A stretch of DNA of 64,000 bases from Cannabis sativa (Eukaryota > Streptophyta > Magnoliopsida > Rosales > Cannabaceae), in the NCBI RefSeq assembly GCF_029168945.1, contig NC_083602.1, positions 74,606,600-74,670,599 on the forward strand. The letters run 5' to 3'. Made by a program: the position numbers and the translations under genes. The notes beneath the pieces were generated by a model. That model searched no databases, was not told the DNA's origin, and saw nothing but the letters and a program-made list of their open reading frames with translations. Shown in pieces: positions 1 through 10,604 of the stretch (positions are counted from its first letter, which is position 1; each line of letters opens with the position of its first letter).

Positions 1-2368
1 CAACATGATAGGATCCATCCAAAATGTGCCTGTGTGAGCCTATATCTTACAATCTTCTTATTTTATTATATAGATGCATATATGTTGTTGCTAAATAAAA
101 TGTCACACCATGATAGATTTTATTTAGGTCCATTTAGTTTTTTGGACCTATTCAATTAATAACAGTTATTCATTTTAAGGTTAAATTTCTCTCTTTTGGG
201 CCTTGTGTGAGAGTTGGGTGCCATAGAAGTGGGTACGACATACTGAACCCAGCAACCCCTCACATGAACTACCCCAATTGTGAAGGCCCATTTGCCTGAT
301 TTGAATAACTGTACTAGGTTAATTATATTAGTTTGACCTAATAAAAATTGAATTAGCAACATAATTAACTTTTAAAATATATGAAAATTTATTTTCATTT
401 TAATATTTTAAAGTTAATTTTAAGAAAAACACTTTTAGTTTTAGATATTATTTCTAGATAAACTATTTGTATTTTTCTTGTATTTAATTAAATATAGAAT
501 TTTAACTAACTAAGATTCTTTCTGGAGCTTATTTAATTAAATATTCCTATTTAAGTTATAAATTAGTTGTATCAACTGATTTTTCTTAACTAACTTAAAT
601 TTGAATATTTGATTTAAATTTTAAATCAAGTTGAGGAATCTTAGGCATTAGTTATTAAAGATTCTTAAGATATTTTTTAATTTAATATCTTTTCAAATAT
701 TAACTTGAAATGGAATATCTAAGATATTTTTTTGGTTAATATCTTTTCAAATATTAACTTTAAAAGATATCTTCAAATTAAGTGGTTACAACTTAATTTG
801 TGATATTTAATTAAATCTAGATTTGAAATTATTTAAGTTTTAGATTTTTTCTATATAACTTAAATTAAATATTTTTCAAATTTTGAAAAGATACTTAGTC
901 AAATAAGATATTTTCTAGATAGTAATTTCTAGACTACTTATTATTTCTAATACTTATATAGGAAAATATTATACTTTTGTGAAATTAATTATTTAAATAA
1001 TTAATTTTGGTACAATTTTATTAAGTATATTTTTCCTAGTATTAAATAGAAATTAATAATTAAGGCTTCTCTACACTTAATTATTTATTTCTTGAATTTA
1101 ATACAATTAATTAAGTTGAAAAATCTAAATATCTAAGTTGATTTTCATCATGATACTTAAATATTTATTAATTTTTCATGACACTTAATTAAATAGAAAA
1201 TTAGTTTTTAGGTTGAAATTTAATTTTTCAACTTAAATTTAAATAATTTTCAAAATATATATTTTTCTTTATTTTATTAATCAATTTCGAAAATTGCATT
1301 ATGCAATATTTTCGAATTTTTTTTGAAAAATAGATTGAGTTGTAAATTAATTAATTATTTTAATTAATTCTTGGACCAACTCAAGTCAATGATTTTTTCA
1401 TTTAATAGATTAATTTAAAATAAGTGAATTTAAAATATATATATTATTAGAAATTGAATTAACTAGTCAAAAGAATATCTAGATAGGTGATATTTTTGCT
1501 TGAAGTATTTCTTTTCTATTTTTATTATTTTTCGAAAATTGTATATTTTTTTTATACTTAATTTTCGAACCCAATAAATATATTCTCAAAGGAAATTTTT
1601 AAGTTGCTAATTATTTATTTAATTCATCTTAAATTAATTTCCTTAATATTTATATTTAAGATTATTACTAAGATTGAAATAATTAATTTTATTTCAATCA
1701 CCATCTAGTATAATTTTATAAATATTATATTAAATTCTTATTTTTGAATTTTAATTCTTAAATAGAATTTAATGAGATTTATTTATTAGAATAATAAGAA
1801 AATACATTTTAAACAATGAGCTTTATTATTATTAAGATATTCGATCTCCATTGTGGGTTTTACACCGCGTTTGTTTTAGTGAGTAATCCTCCCTAATGGA
1901 GGAACGTTCATTAGCAATTTCGCACCGTTTAATCTCGCATGATAAGTGGTTTGTAAGTGTTTTATATGGTATAGATCACCCTAATGGTGGCGACCATATT
2001 TGACTTGCAAATTGCGAAACAATGGTAGAAGCTCATAAGATAGAATAGCCTTGACTCTCGCCTAAACGGGACAACGCTGGATTCTGATCTTGATCGAATA
2101 AAAGGTTGCTAGAATGTTTAACATTTTAGATGAGCTGACAACTCTATTCAATGGATGATAGCTTTGACTCTCGCCTAAACGGGACACTGATATCAGTTTG
2201 TTGAAAACCTTGGAAATTATTTAGGATTGATTTTTTTTTTTTAAGTATTTTCTCATATCATTCCTACTTGCTATGTGCTTATAATTTCTGAATTGATTTT
2301 GTGTGTTAAACCATTATTAATTTCTATTTGTTGATTTCTATTATTTTGTAGTATCCTGTTTTGTCAAA
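1..2368 (+). other. Non-coding structured leader of Copia element 1
   Basis: No ORF of note. Positions 360-1800 are very AT-rich low-complexity sequence. Positions 1811-2210 hold a distinctive module: hairpin TCCTCC-CTAAT-GGAGGA (1887-1903), hairpin CACC-CTAAT-GGTG (1977-1989), and two copies of a GACTCTCGCCTAAACGGGAC block (about 2053 and 2167). The same module recurs in element 2. Its conservation against an eroded background suggests a role in the RNA, such as packaging or translation, but that is inference. Confidence 0.7.
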
Positions 2369-3221
2369 ATGAATCCCATGTTATCACTGTTGACTGAAAA
2401 TAAGCTGAATGGATCTAACTTTAATAAATGGAATGAGAACATTAATATTGCTCTCATAGGAGAAAGTGCCTTGTTTGTTTTAACTGAGCCGTCACCTGAA
2501 GTGCCTGGGGATAATGCATCCAAAGCTGTGAAAGAAAAGTATGAGCGTTGGCAGAAGGCAAATGACAAAGCTCTATACTTTATGCTTTCTAGCATGGTTG
2601 ACACCCTCAAAACTCGGTTTTCTAAAACTGAGAAGGTCAAGTTATGACGAAGTTAAATGAGCTATTCGGTAAGGCATCACTTCAGTCACGCTTTGACGCG
2701 ACTAAGAAGTACATTAACGCACGGATGGAACCTCATCAAAACGTGCGTGATCATGTTCTCCTCATGTCCAGTTATTTCCAAGAAGCCCAGGATCATGGTG
2801 CTGAAATGGACAGTGCTACTCAAGTAAGTCTTATCTTGAACAGCCTGACTCCAGCATTTCTACCATACACATCAAATTATGTCATGAATAAGAAGGAAAT
2901 TGACTTTCATGAATTAGTCAATGACCTTCAAACTTATGAAAATTTGATTGGAGGACCCAAGAAGAAAGGGAGTAAACCTCATCCTGGTAATGGTAATGGG
3001 ACGATGAAACCTGAAGCAAATGTCGCCTCTGCTTCAAAGCCCAAATCGAAGAAGAAGTGGAAGAACACCAAGAAGCGAACTAAAGCCATGAAAAAGGCTG
3101 CTCCTTCTGGTGATGCTACACTTAAAAGAAAGTGTTTCTACTGCAATGAGAAAGGTCATTGGAAACCCTAGTGTCCTAAACTCCTTGCAAAGAAACAAGG
3201 TATTTCCATTAATAAACTTTA
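2369..3221 (+). pseudogene. gag of Copia element 1 (frameshift and nonsense)
   Basis: Encodes a retrotransposon gag-like polyprotein N-terminus that would form the capsid. The start is MNPMLSLLTENKLNGSNF, a usual beginning for Copia gag, and the first part reads to 2647. A frameshift near 2640 moves the reading to the next frame (2644-3171), which holds the UBN2-type gag body (RFDATKKYINARMEPHQNV and onward), a lysine-rich basic stretch and a CCHC zinc knuckle CFYCNEKGHWKP. A TAG stop at 3169-3171 falls inside the knuckle, just before its last Cys. The equivalent region in the composite element (35251-35880) bridges the frameshift, which confirms that both parts belong together. About 270 residues in all. 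Not functional as written. Confidence 0.85.
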
Positions 3222-5026
3222 AGAGTTTTAGTGAATTATTATCCAATTGGATTTATGATTCTGGACTAGCTTTGTTTATTTTCTTCTTCTAGGCCAAGCT
3301 ACTTGAACTCATATGAGTTCGATCAGAAAGCTGGACCAAAGGGTGAAATCGTCCAGATGAAGATGAAGCTCTTCAATTTTTGAATTAATTGTTTTAGTTT
3401 AAAGACAATTTGGATTTCAAATTTTAGTTAGGGATATTTATCCCTGTTTCTCTCATATTGTTGCAATACTTTTTTATTATTAATAAAGTTTTAAGTTTTT
3501 TTTCGAAATTCACTATTGCAATTTATGAGATTGAGCTTCATTTAATTTTATCTTCATCAATTATTACCACATTATATTTATATGTTTGTATGTGTAAGTG
3601 TTTTTATTATTGATGCAAATTCTATAATATTTACAACTCTTCATAGAGTTATATTATATAAACACTAGAAATTATTTCTATGTTTATCAATAATTGTTAA
3701 TTCTCATACAATTATTAAGAATTTGTTTAATAAAAGGATCTTATGATCTGATAGGGGTGGAGAAAAGTTAAGAAAACTATGCAGTTCAACGATCTTTTAT
3801 ATCTAATGAACTCTGGATAGTATTCAACTCCACATAAACTCTATCACACAGAGAATCATGATCTTTACAACCTTTAGGGGTGGATCATAATCTCTATATA
3901 CTTAGGGGTGGAGATTTTCCATAGTACCTATATGTATATTCTTAGGGGTGGAGTCTATTCCACAATTCCCTATGAAACACATATCTTGTTTAAACATAGA
4001 AGTAATATAATGAGTCAGCTATTGTCAATATAAATTCTTGATCTTGATTGTATGTTCCATTTCGTTTTTACTGTTGTAAGTAAAAGTATGATACCTTTGA
4101 AAGTTCTTTGTTAAAGTTTCACACTACCTTAATTGAGTGGGAGAATTTTAAAGTTCTATACCCATCTTCATTAGGTTGATAATTGTGATAGGTACTTAAG
4201 AACACTACTGAAAAGCAAATCTATCCATTCACATGGATAGATATAGCTTATCAGAATTATGAGAATAAGATAAAGAACTCTAGTTCAGTCCATTCGAATG
4301 ACTTGAACCAAGAATTCTTAATCCTCATAAAATTTTATGGTATCTTAATTTTGATTACTTTAATCTCTGGCATGTATTTTTCACTTCAAATACTAGTCTG
4401 CTAAGTTGATGACTTAGTCTTGACTTAAAGTTTCAGACTAATACAAAAGTCACAACTAGGTAACTCTCTAAACAATCAGAGGTTAAAAGTATTATTTAAC
4501 CAGACATCTGCTATTGAGTGGGAGCTATCTGAGATGTAATCAAATAGGGAACATTAGAAGATATTCAAGAAGGATTTATGAAAGTGATCTATATGTCAGA
4601 TATTAAGGAACTGTGTATCAGTTGTCTTTGTATCACACCATCTAATTTTGAAATTCTTAAGATGGTGCTTACTTTGGGGGTGGAGGAATTATTGTATAAT
4701 AATTCAAGCTCTACCAGAGAAGAACTATAACTTGGTCTATTCGAAAATACCAGAAAGTTATATCACTGAAGAAAAGTCTACACTGTATTATCTCAATTAC
4801 ATATTTTAAAATATGAGAGATATGTCCTCTGTTAATTCAGATGTACTTTTAAAACAGTAAAGATTTCAGTATCCCTTGATGAGTAAAGCATATAGTGAAG
4901 GATGTTTCATAAGAGTATTTATGAACTAGTTTCCAGAAGTTATGGGTGGATTCAAATATACTACACTTGATCTGAAGATCAAGATATCAGATTGACCTAT
5001 TTGCACAGTTTGTTTTATATTAGTGC
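3222..5026 (+). pseudogene. Decayed pol of Copia element 1
   Basis: Only fragments remain. A retropepsin active-site remnant reads WIYDSG at about 3250-3270. Around 4499-4525 the translated words RPD-C-VG match the RNase H region of Copia pol, and near 4676 a GGGG-rich word matches the LGGG segment before the last RNase H motif. The space between is too short for integrase and reverse transcriptase, so those domains are deleted. The motif AGGGGTGGA recurs several times (about 3752, 3876, 3903, 3942) with no coding explanation. Confidence 0.6.
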
Positions 5027-5037
5027 AAGTGGGAGTT
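5027..5037 (+). other. Polypurine tract of Copia element 1
   Basis: AAGTGGGAGTT directly before the LTR start TGTTGGG, the usual primer site for plus-strand DNA synthesis. The identical word precedes the 3' LTR of element 2 at 29450-29460. Confidence 0.8.
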
Positions 5038-6948
5038 TGTTGGGTTTTATGCCCTAAATAAAACTCTTTACAATCTGATTAGTTATCAATATAAGAAATT
5101 TGAAGTGATTGATGTTTGCATGAATTTTACATGCTAATGGTTTAATATGTTTAATATGTTTATTACATTCATACACACAAAATCAGTTAAATCCAGATCA
5201 TATGTTTATTCACAATTACAGTATCGTCAACACAGTGGAATGTGATTGTGATCATATGAATCAAAAGTTTTGGTCCCTGTTTCATCAGTGTTATTGGATT
5301 TACACTAATGTGATAATCAGCGATGATGTGTACTTACACTTGGAGTAAGTGTTATGTTCTTTCCAGGACATTAGTAAAGTATACTAGTTTCGAATGTATG
5401 GAGTATACATTGGGTCGGACCGATATTGCAACTAAGTTAAGATATTACAAACTTACCGTTATACATATCTTTCCAAGTCAATATCAGTAGTTGATCTTAA
5501 GATTGAAAAGAATCTAAATCCTGATATGCTTGGGCTCAACTCAGGAGTGCTATTCATGTTCTTTGATTTATTAGTTAAGCCTACTTTTGGGTCAGGGTGA
5601 TACGTATATTTTGGGAACATGATAGTATGATTGAGTGGGAGTGCTGAACATAAATATGGAATCTATAGCTTCTACTGGTGTATAGAAGTTAAGTGATGAT
5701 TCCCTTCGAGCTTAGCAAATAGAAGTAAATGGATGAGCTCTTGTTTAACTGACTAATTATTAGATCACTAAACACCATTTACAGGTAGCTAAGTGTTTTA
5801 AGGGGCAAAATACATTGAGGGGTGAGAACGGTAAAGAAATCCCATCTCGATGTAAATCATCTATATAGAGGATCTTTAAATCACAATAAGATTATAACAA
5901 TGGTTAAATGAGATAGTATATTGGTATCGTGAAACATACAATATGCACTATATAAGTCTGAGAGTGCAATTCTAAGTTCTAAGAGTGGATTCAACGAAGA
6001 ATTAATAAGTAGGAATTTACTTGGTAAATTTGGTTCACTTATTGGAAGCTCAGCATATAGATCCATGGTCCCCATTCTAGTTGAGAACATTCTGCTTGTA
6101 AGACTCATTAATTGATTCGTGATTGATCAATTATAATTCTAAAGTTAGACTATGTCTAATTTTATGAATTTTCACTAAGCAGGGGTGAAATTGTAAGGAA
6201 AAGAGTTTCTAGGTTTATTTATTTATTAATGGACTTTATATGTCTAATTAATAATTAAATTAAATGACAATATTATTTAATAATCTATTTTAGTTATTAA
6301 ATAATTAGTTTTGGCATTTAAAAGGTTAGAATTGGAAAATTGGCGTTTTTGAGAAAATAGAGACAAAATTTGATAAAATTGCAAAATTAAGTGGGGCCCA
6401 TTACAACACCTATGGCCGGCCACTTAATATGATTTTTCAAATTATTATTTTCATTATTTTAATGCCAAATAATTCTAAACCTAAACCTAGTAAGTTGCCT
6501 ATAAATAGAAAGTGATGGCTCATTCACAACACAAGTTTTCAATAAGCCTTTCTGACAGAAATTTCTCTCTTCAGAAAACTGAGCCTTCCTCACTCTCTAC
6601 CTTGGCCGAAACCTCTCTCCCTCTTTTCCTTCATCTTTTTCGTGACCCTAGTGAAAGAGTAAGTGCCCACACACAAGAAGCGGCAACTCAATCATAGATT
6701 GGAAGACTGTGAAGGATCAAAGCTTGAAGAAGAAGGAGATTCGGGCTCAGATCTTGATTATACTCTGCTACAGAAAGGAATCAAGGGTTAGAGATCTGAG
6801 TGGAAGGAGACATTTATTCCGCTGCATCAATGTAAGGTTTTCTTAACTTTATATGTGTTTATTTTATCGTTTTAGAAAGTTCATATTTAGGATGTTAATA
6901 AACATACTTGTGAGTAGATCTAAGATCCTGGTAAAATAATTCCCAACA
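5038..6948 (+). repeat. 3' LTR of Copia element 1 (1911 bp)
   Basis: Begins TGTTGGGTTTTATGCCC and ends ATAATTCCCAACA, with the short TG...CA inverted ends typical of LTRs. It aligns by eye along its length with the LTRs at 29461-31394, 11632-13516 (minus) and 39750-51744 (minus). The TATA box lies in the last quarter. Short ORFs inside (for example 6512-6697) are not conserved in the sister LTRs. Confidence 0.9.
6498..6508 (+). promoter_or_regulatory. LTR TATA box
   Basis: CTATAAATAGA-type TATA box. Sister copies keep it: 30902-30911 in element 2 and the reverse complement at 12049-12060 in the solo LTR. Transcription would start about 30 bp downstream. Confidence 0.7.
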
Positions 6949-7372
6949 GATATAACTCAGACTCCATCTCCTTAAACAAGTCATCAAACTTGTTGTTGTC
7001 ATTGATTGGGGGTTCATTGAAAGAATCAGTAGTGCTGGTAGATTCGTCAAAACCAGGGCCCCCTCTTAACATGTCTGCCAACACATTTTCCATTTCATCT
7101 TCGTCATTTTCAGGAAGTTCAACTACGGGATGAGAAAAAGTCTCCCCGTGGAAATACCAGGGATTGTACGAAGGTTGGATCCCGCTGAGAAATAAATGAA
7201 CCCTTATAGTTGCAGGTGTGTGGAAATTCACATTCAAACACCGCATGCATGGGCATCGAGCTAATCCGTCAGAATTCATGTGGTTCGTTGCAACCGCAAC
7301 AAACTCGTCAACGCCACTTCGAAACTCTGCAGAGCGCCGGTGCGCCTTCATCCAACTTCGGTTGGTAGGCAT
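6949..7372 (-). pseudogene. CACTA-1 transposase N-terminus (Transpos_assoc domain), truncated
   Basis: Starts at MPTNRSWMKAHRR (7372) and runs about 141 residues to the LTR border. It carries the transposase-associated domain of plant TNP2-type CACTA transposases: a W near the start, the Cys cluster CPCMRC around residue 39-44, and the YNPWYFHGE motif that closes the domain, followed by an acidic linker. CACTA-2 has the same architecture at 43914 (CPCVDC, YTTWYWHGE). The catalytic Transposase_21 domain is absent because the gene is cut by Copia element 1. The reading frame runs into LTR sequence and stops there, so the last 10 residues are foreign. Confidence 0.85.
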
Positions 7373-7984
7373 CTTCCACTATAAAGTAATTAACAAAAAA
7401 AACTTAAAAACAAACAAGAAAATGTGCAAGTGTCCTAATCCACCTTCTCTCCATTACTAAAAGGGTAAAGAACCAATCCCATTCAGGTTTGTAATATATA
7501 TAGTACAATCTACGCTCTTAAGATTATTTCATTTTAGTAAAAATTTCGGCAGCACCTCCCCACAGTTCTTATAAGTTAGCAAACTTATAGTAATTAAGTT
7601 TGCCGACTTACAAGAACGTGTAAGAAGACGTTGTACCAAAATATTTACTAATGAAATAATCAAATAAGCAATAGATCATACTATAAGTATAAAACAAGCC
7701 CAAACTATCCATGCGGACAAACAGTCCTGGATAATTTGGAGAAGCGTATTTAAGAGTCCTTACTGACTCAGCCTCTCCAAACGGGTCTAAGGTATTTCGT
7801 GCATGTGTAAAATTAAAAAAATAAATAAATTATCACTATGTGATAATACAAATACAAATACAATTGTTATATCCTATCTTTGGTGTTTAACCAAAGAGAT
7901 CAAGAAAAGATAATAAAAATTTAATTTTATGCTATTTTACAACATCTTATGCTCATTTGTACTTACTTTATAATTACACTTACT
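7373..7984 (-). other. CACTA-1 non-coding region upstream of the transposase
   Basis: No coding sequence recognised. The words TTTCGGCAGCACCTCCCC (about 7544) and a related GGGCAGCATAACGGC (about 8592) resemble sequences often found in front of plant CACTA transposase genes. A short inverted repeat lies around 7575-7615. Confidence 0.4.
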
Positions 7985-8570
7985 TTATGATAATTAGATT
8001 AAATTCTTACAATTACTTTAATTTTTTTTTTTTAAATTATAAGTGTAAAAGTTTTAAAAATTTAAAAATATCACTTGATTACATTTTAAATTTTAAAATA
8101 AATATTAATTTATAATTTTTTATTTTATTTATTTAAATTACAAATTACAAACTTTTTAATCTTCAAAATATCATTTGCTTACATTTTCATTTCTAATAAT
8201 TATTCATTTATAATTTTCTATTTTATTTATTTAACTTAAAAATGACAACCTTTTTAAAGTTGATAATATCACTTACTTACATTTTAAAATTTAACAATAA
8301 ATAGTAATTTATAATTTTTACTTTTATTTATTTAAATTAAAGATTACAAATTTTTTAAAATAAAAAAAAAATATTTTGATTACCTATTATATTTTATAAT
8401 ATATACTAATTTATAATTTATAATTTTATTTATTTAAATTAAAGATTATAAATTTTTTAAAATAAAAAAATATTTTGATTACGTATTATATTTTATAATA
8501 TATACTAATTTATAATTTTCAATTTCATTTATTTAAATTAAAGATTACTAATTTTTTAACATTTTATGAT
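7985..8570. repeat. AT-rich tandem array, about 100-bp period
   Basis: The phrase TTATAATTTT followed by a TATTTAAATTA-type word recurs at 8110, 8209, 8309, 8411 and 8510, giving a period of about 100 bp and five to six diverged copies. The last copies are the most alike. No coding potential. Confidence 0.75.
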
Positions 8571-8899
8571 ATATATTATTTAACAAAATTTGGGCAGCAT
8601 AACGGCTTAAAAAACGTAAACCCAAAATTTTCAAAACCTATGAATAGCACAAACAAACTTTACATAACAACATATCAAAAACAATAAATCACACCACCGA
8701 TCAGACTGCAGTCAATTTTATCACAAAACCTACTTCAGTAACATGTATAGACATACTAACTTATAACAAAACTATTAAATTTACAATACTAATATAAAGA
8801 AAAAAAAAAACAAACTTGAAGCAGTCCAAAAGTAACAACAACAAGCAACAAGCGGTGCTTCGGGCCAGTGAAAGGGACCTAATATCGTAAAAATAAAAT
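8571..8899. other. CACTA-1 non-coding spacer
   Basis: AT-rich sequence with no recognised gene. The ORF that begins at 9225 on the minus strand and crosses this stretch is low-complexity and not credible. Confidence 0.4.
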
Positions 8900-9168
8900 C
8901 CAATTAAAATATGAACATACATATACACACATAAATATATATACATACACTTACACTTACACTTAAACTTACATATATACACATACACATACATACACAC
9001 ACACACATAAACACATACACATACATACACACACACACACACAGAAACACATACGTATATACACATATTTACATATACTCTCACATACACATATATACAC
9101 ATATACATATATATATACATACACCCACATACGCATATACATATATATACATACACCCACATACACAT

Positions 9169-9440
9169 CAGGGTCGGCCCTGAAAATATATGGGTCCAAG
9201 ACGAATTAAATTTTGGGGCCCCCAAAAATATATAAAAAAAAAATCAAAAGAAGAGTGTTATGGGATTAGAGCCCATGACCTTAGACATTATGCCATCCAC
9301 TTCAACCAACTAAACTATGAATATTTGTTGCTTATAATACACTTAAATTTTACTTAAATAAAAGCCTAATTTTTTTATTTTTATTTTTATTTTGGGCCCT
9401 AGGCGCGGTCCTAGCCCGCCTATGCCTAGGGCCGACCCTG
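9169..9440. mobile_element. hAT-type MITE (272 bp)
   Basis: Terminal inverted repeats CAGGGTCGGCCCT at both ends (13 bp identical), flanked by an exact 8-bp duplication ATACACAT (9161-9168 and 9441-9448). Eight-bp duplications with CAGGG ends are diagnostic of hAT elements. No ORF, so it depends on a transposase elsewhere. A tRNA-like stretch lies inside on the minus strand. Confidence 0.9.
9263..9317 (-). other. tRNA-like segment with A and B boxes inside the hAT MITE
   Basis: Reading the minus strand, TAGTTTAGTTGG (9317-9306) fits the pol III A box TRGYNNANNNGG in full, and GGCTCTAATCC (9273-9263) fits the B box GGTTCGANNCC at 9 of 11 positions. The sequence between resembles a tRNA arm region. 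It does not fold into a complete tRNA and is not annotated as a tRNA gene. Confidence 0.5.
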
Positions 9441-9720
9441 ATACACATATACATATATATACATACACCCACATGCACATATATATCTATATATATACAT
9501 ACACCCACATCTACATACACATACATACATACACACATATATACATAATCCCACATATGTACATATACATATACATACATACATGTATTTATACACATAT
9601 ATACATTTATACCCATATTAATATACATACACATGCATACAGAAATACATACATATACACATCTATACACTAATAAACACATAAATATACATACACATAC
9701 ATACACTAATCCATACCTAT

Positions 9721-10020
9721 ATATAAATATTTAGAAAAATATTAAAATTACAAAATTAAAAAATACCTTACACAAATTAGAGGAGGTAGGGCTTGGGGTG
9801 GTCGGCGGTGGTGGCTAGTGGCGGACGGTGGTGGTGTGGTTGCCGACAGTGGTAATTTTTTTGACAAAAAAAAAAAGAAAATTTTTGAGAGGTAATGAGA
9901 GGGATTGAGAGAGATTGAGAGAGATTGAGTGAGAATGAGTGAGATTGAGAGAGAGGGCTGAAGGAGAGTTTAAGAGGTTTGAGAGGAAAAAAAATGAGAA
10001 AAAACAGGGAAATAGGGTCT
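9721..10020 (-). other. CACTA-1 spacer with a purine-rich GAGA tract
   Basis: Positions 9885-9960 are GAGATTGAGAGA repeats on the plus strand (a TC-rich tract for the element's sense strand), perhaps in the 5' leader of the transposase transcript. The 95-codon minus ORF here is Ser/Leu-rich from the repeat and not credible. Confidence 0.4.
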
Positions 10021-10029
10021 GCTGCTCGA

Positions 10030-10475
10030 AGGGGCAGGTTATATGCGCCGGTAAAAGTGGTCATATAACCCTAAATGAAAACGCCCCGTTTCGTTAAAGA
10101 CTTTTACCGGCGCATTAAGCGCATTAATGCGCCGATAAAAGTACTCCCACCTACCACCACCTTCCACGCGGGATTTTTTCCCCCAAAATTTCACATGGGC
10201 GGTCAAGATTCCCACGAAAAATTTGCTAGCTTTTACTGGCGCAATTATGCATCGGCAAAAGCCTTACAGAAGTGGAAATGTGCTTGCCATTTGGCGGTTC
10301 ATTGTTGATCTTTCACCGGCGCATATGTAATAATACGCCGGTATTGAGTACCTTTTGCCAGTGCAAAATTGCGTCGATAAAAGTTATTGCTGAATCGAAT
10401 TGGAAGTTCAGTATTTCATTTATTCTGACAACTGTTATCGGCGCAATTGGTCAATTGCGCCGGTAAAACTAGGTT
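10030..10475 (-). repeat. CACTA-1 subterminal hairpin repeats
   Basis: At least five imperfect inverted repeats of the form TTTTACCGGCGCA...TGCGCCGGTAAAA (about 10040-10060, 10099-10142, 10230-10262, 10313-10385, 10436-10469). In CACTA elements such arrays bind the element's own transposase (TnpA in En/Spm); the binding role here is inference. Confidence 0.8.
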
Positions 10476-10486
10476 TTCTTGTAGTG

Positions 10487-10604
10487 ATAATTCTGTATAT
10501 GATCATAATTAGTGACAGAATAGTGATTGTAATTTGTAAAAATGTTGTGATGTAAAGTTTGGTTTGAGCAATAAAATTATTATTCATCAAAAAAAAAAAA
10601 AAAT
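10487..10604 (+). mobile_element. 3' tail of a plus-strand LINE
   Basis: Ends with GAGCAATAAAATTATTATTC and then a run of about 15 A. This layout, an AATAAA signal close to a poly(A) tail, is how plant L1-type LINE copies end. Left of it is CACTA-1. It abuts and appears to have inserted into LINE-1, whose minus-strand coding sequence stops at the poly(A). Confidence 0.6.

Larger units (their letters stand above)
1..6948 (+). mobile_element. Long-LTR Copia retrotransposon, element 1 (5' end outside window)
   Basis: Seen: from left to right, a long AT-rich leader, a gag ORF, a decayed pol, a polypurine tract and a 1.9 kb LTR beginning TGTTGGG and ending CCCAACA. The first bases match the leader of element 2 from about 24773, so the missing part is the 5' LTR and roughly 1.5 kb of leader. 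It lies inside CACTA-1, whose transposase coding sequence stops at the LTR edge; the 5 bases after the LTR, GATAT (6949-6953), should be the right target duplication. Known of the family: Copia elements encode gag, protease, integrase, reverse transcriptase and RNase H. Inferred: this copy is non-autonomous, since pol is mostly deleted. Related copies in the window are the solo LTR at 11632, element 2 at 22606 and the composite at 33430-51744. Confidence 0.85.
8900..9720. repeat. Compound (AC)n/(AT)n/(ATAC)n microsatellite, split by a MITE
   Basis: Dominated by ATACACAC, ATATAC and ATACAT words over about 550 bp, interrupted by the 272-bp hAT element at 9169-9440. Long ORFs in both strands here (Tyr/Val/Cys or His/Ile/Tyr repeats) are artefacts of the repeat. 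Confidence 0.9.
6949..10486 (-). mobile_element. CACTA transposon CACTA-1, 5' half (truncated by Copia element 1)
   Basis: On the minus strand the element starts at 10486 with CACTACAAGAAAACC, the class-defining CACTA terminus. An array of subterminal hairpin repeats follows, then a long non-coding region, then the start of a transposase gene (7372 downward). The Copia LTR interrupts that gene at 6948; the rest should lie left of the window beyond Copia element 1. The 3 bp outside the terminus are ATA (10487-10489); the partner duplication cannot be seen. The non-coding interior holds the AT-rich array, the microsatellite and the hAT MITE listed separately. That the terminus and the transposase belong to one element is inference from orientation and distance. 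Confidence 0.75.

Noticed and set aside
6512..6697. 61-codon frame in the LTR of element 1
   Set aside because: Not open in the sister LTRs; lies in the transcript leader.
7218..7460. 80-codon plus-strand frame opposite the CACTA-1 transposase
   Set aside because: Antisense shadow of a recognised domain.
9263..9317. A real tRNA gene in the MITE
   Set aside because: No full acceptor stem or anticodon arm; two B-box mismatches.
8761..9706. Several long open frames on both strands rich in Tyr, Val, Cys or His, Ile
   Set aside because: They are translations of the CA/TA microsatellite; no domain and no codon bias.
8900..9720. CRISPR-like array from regularly spaced CA/TA words
   Set aside because: Simple sequence repeat without unique spacers, in a plant genome.
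9777..10064. 95-codon Ser/Leu/His-rich frame on the minus strand
   Set aside because: Arises from the GAGATT repeat and runs into subterminal repeats; no family recognised.
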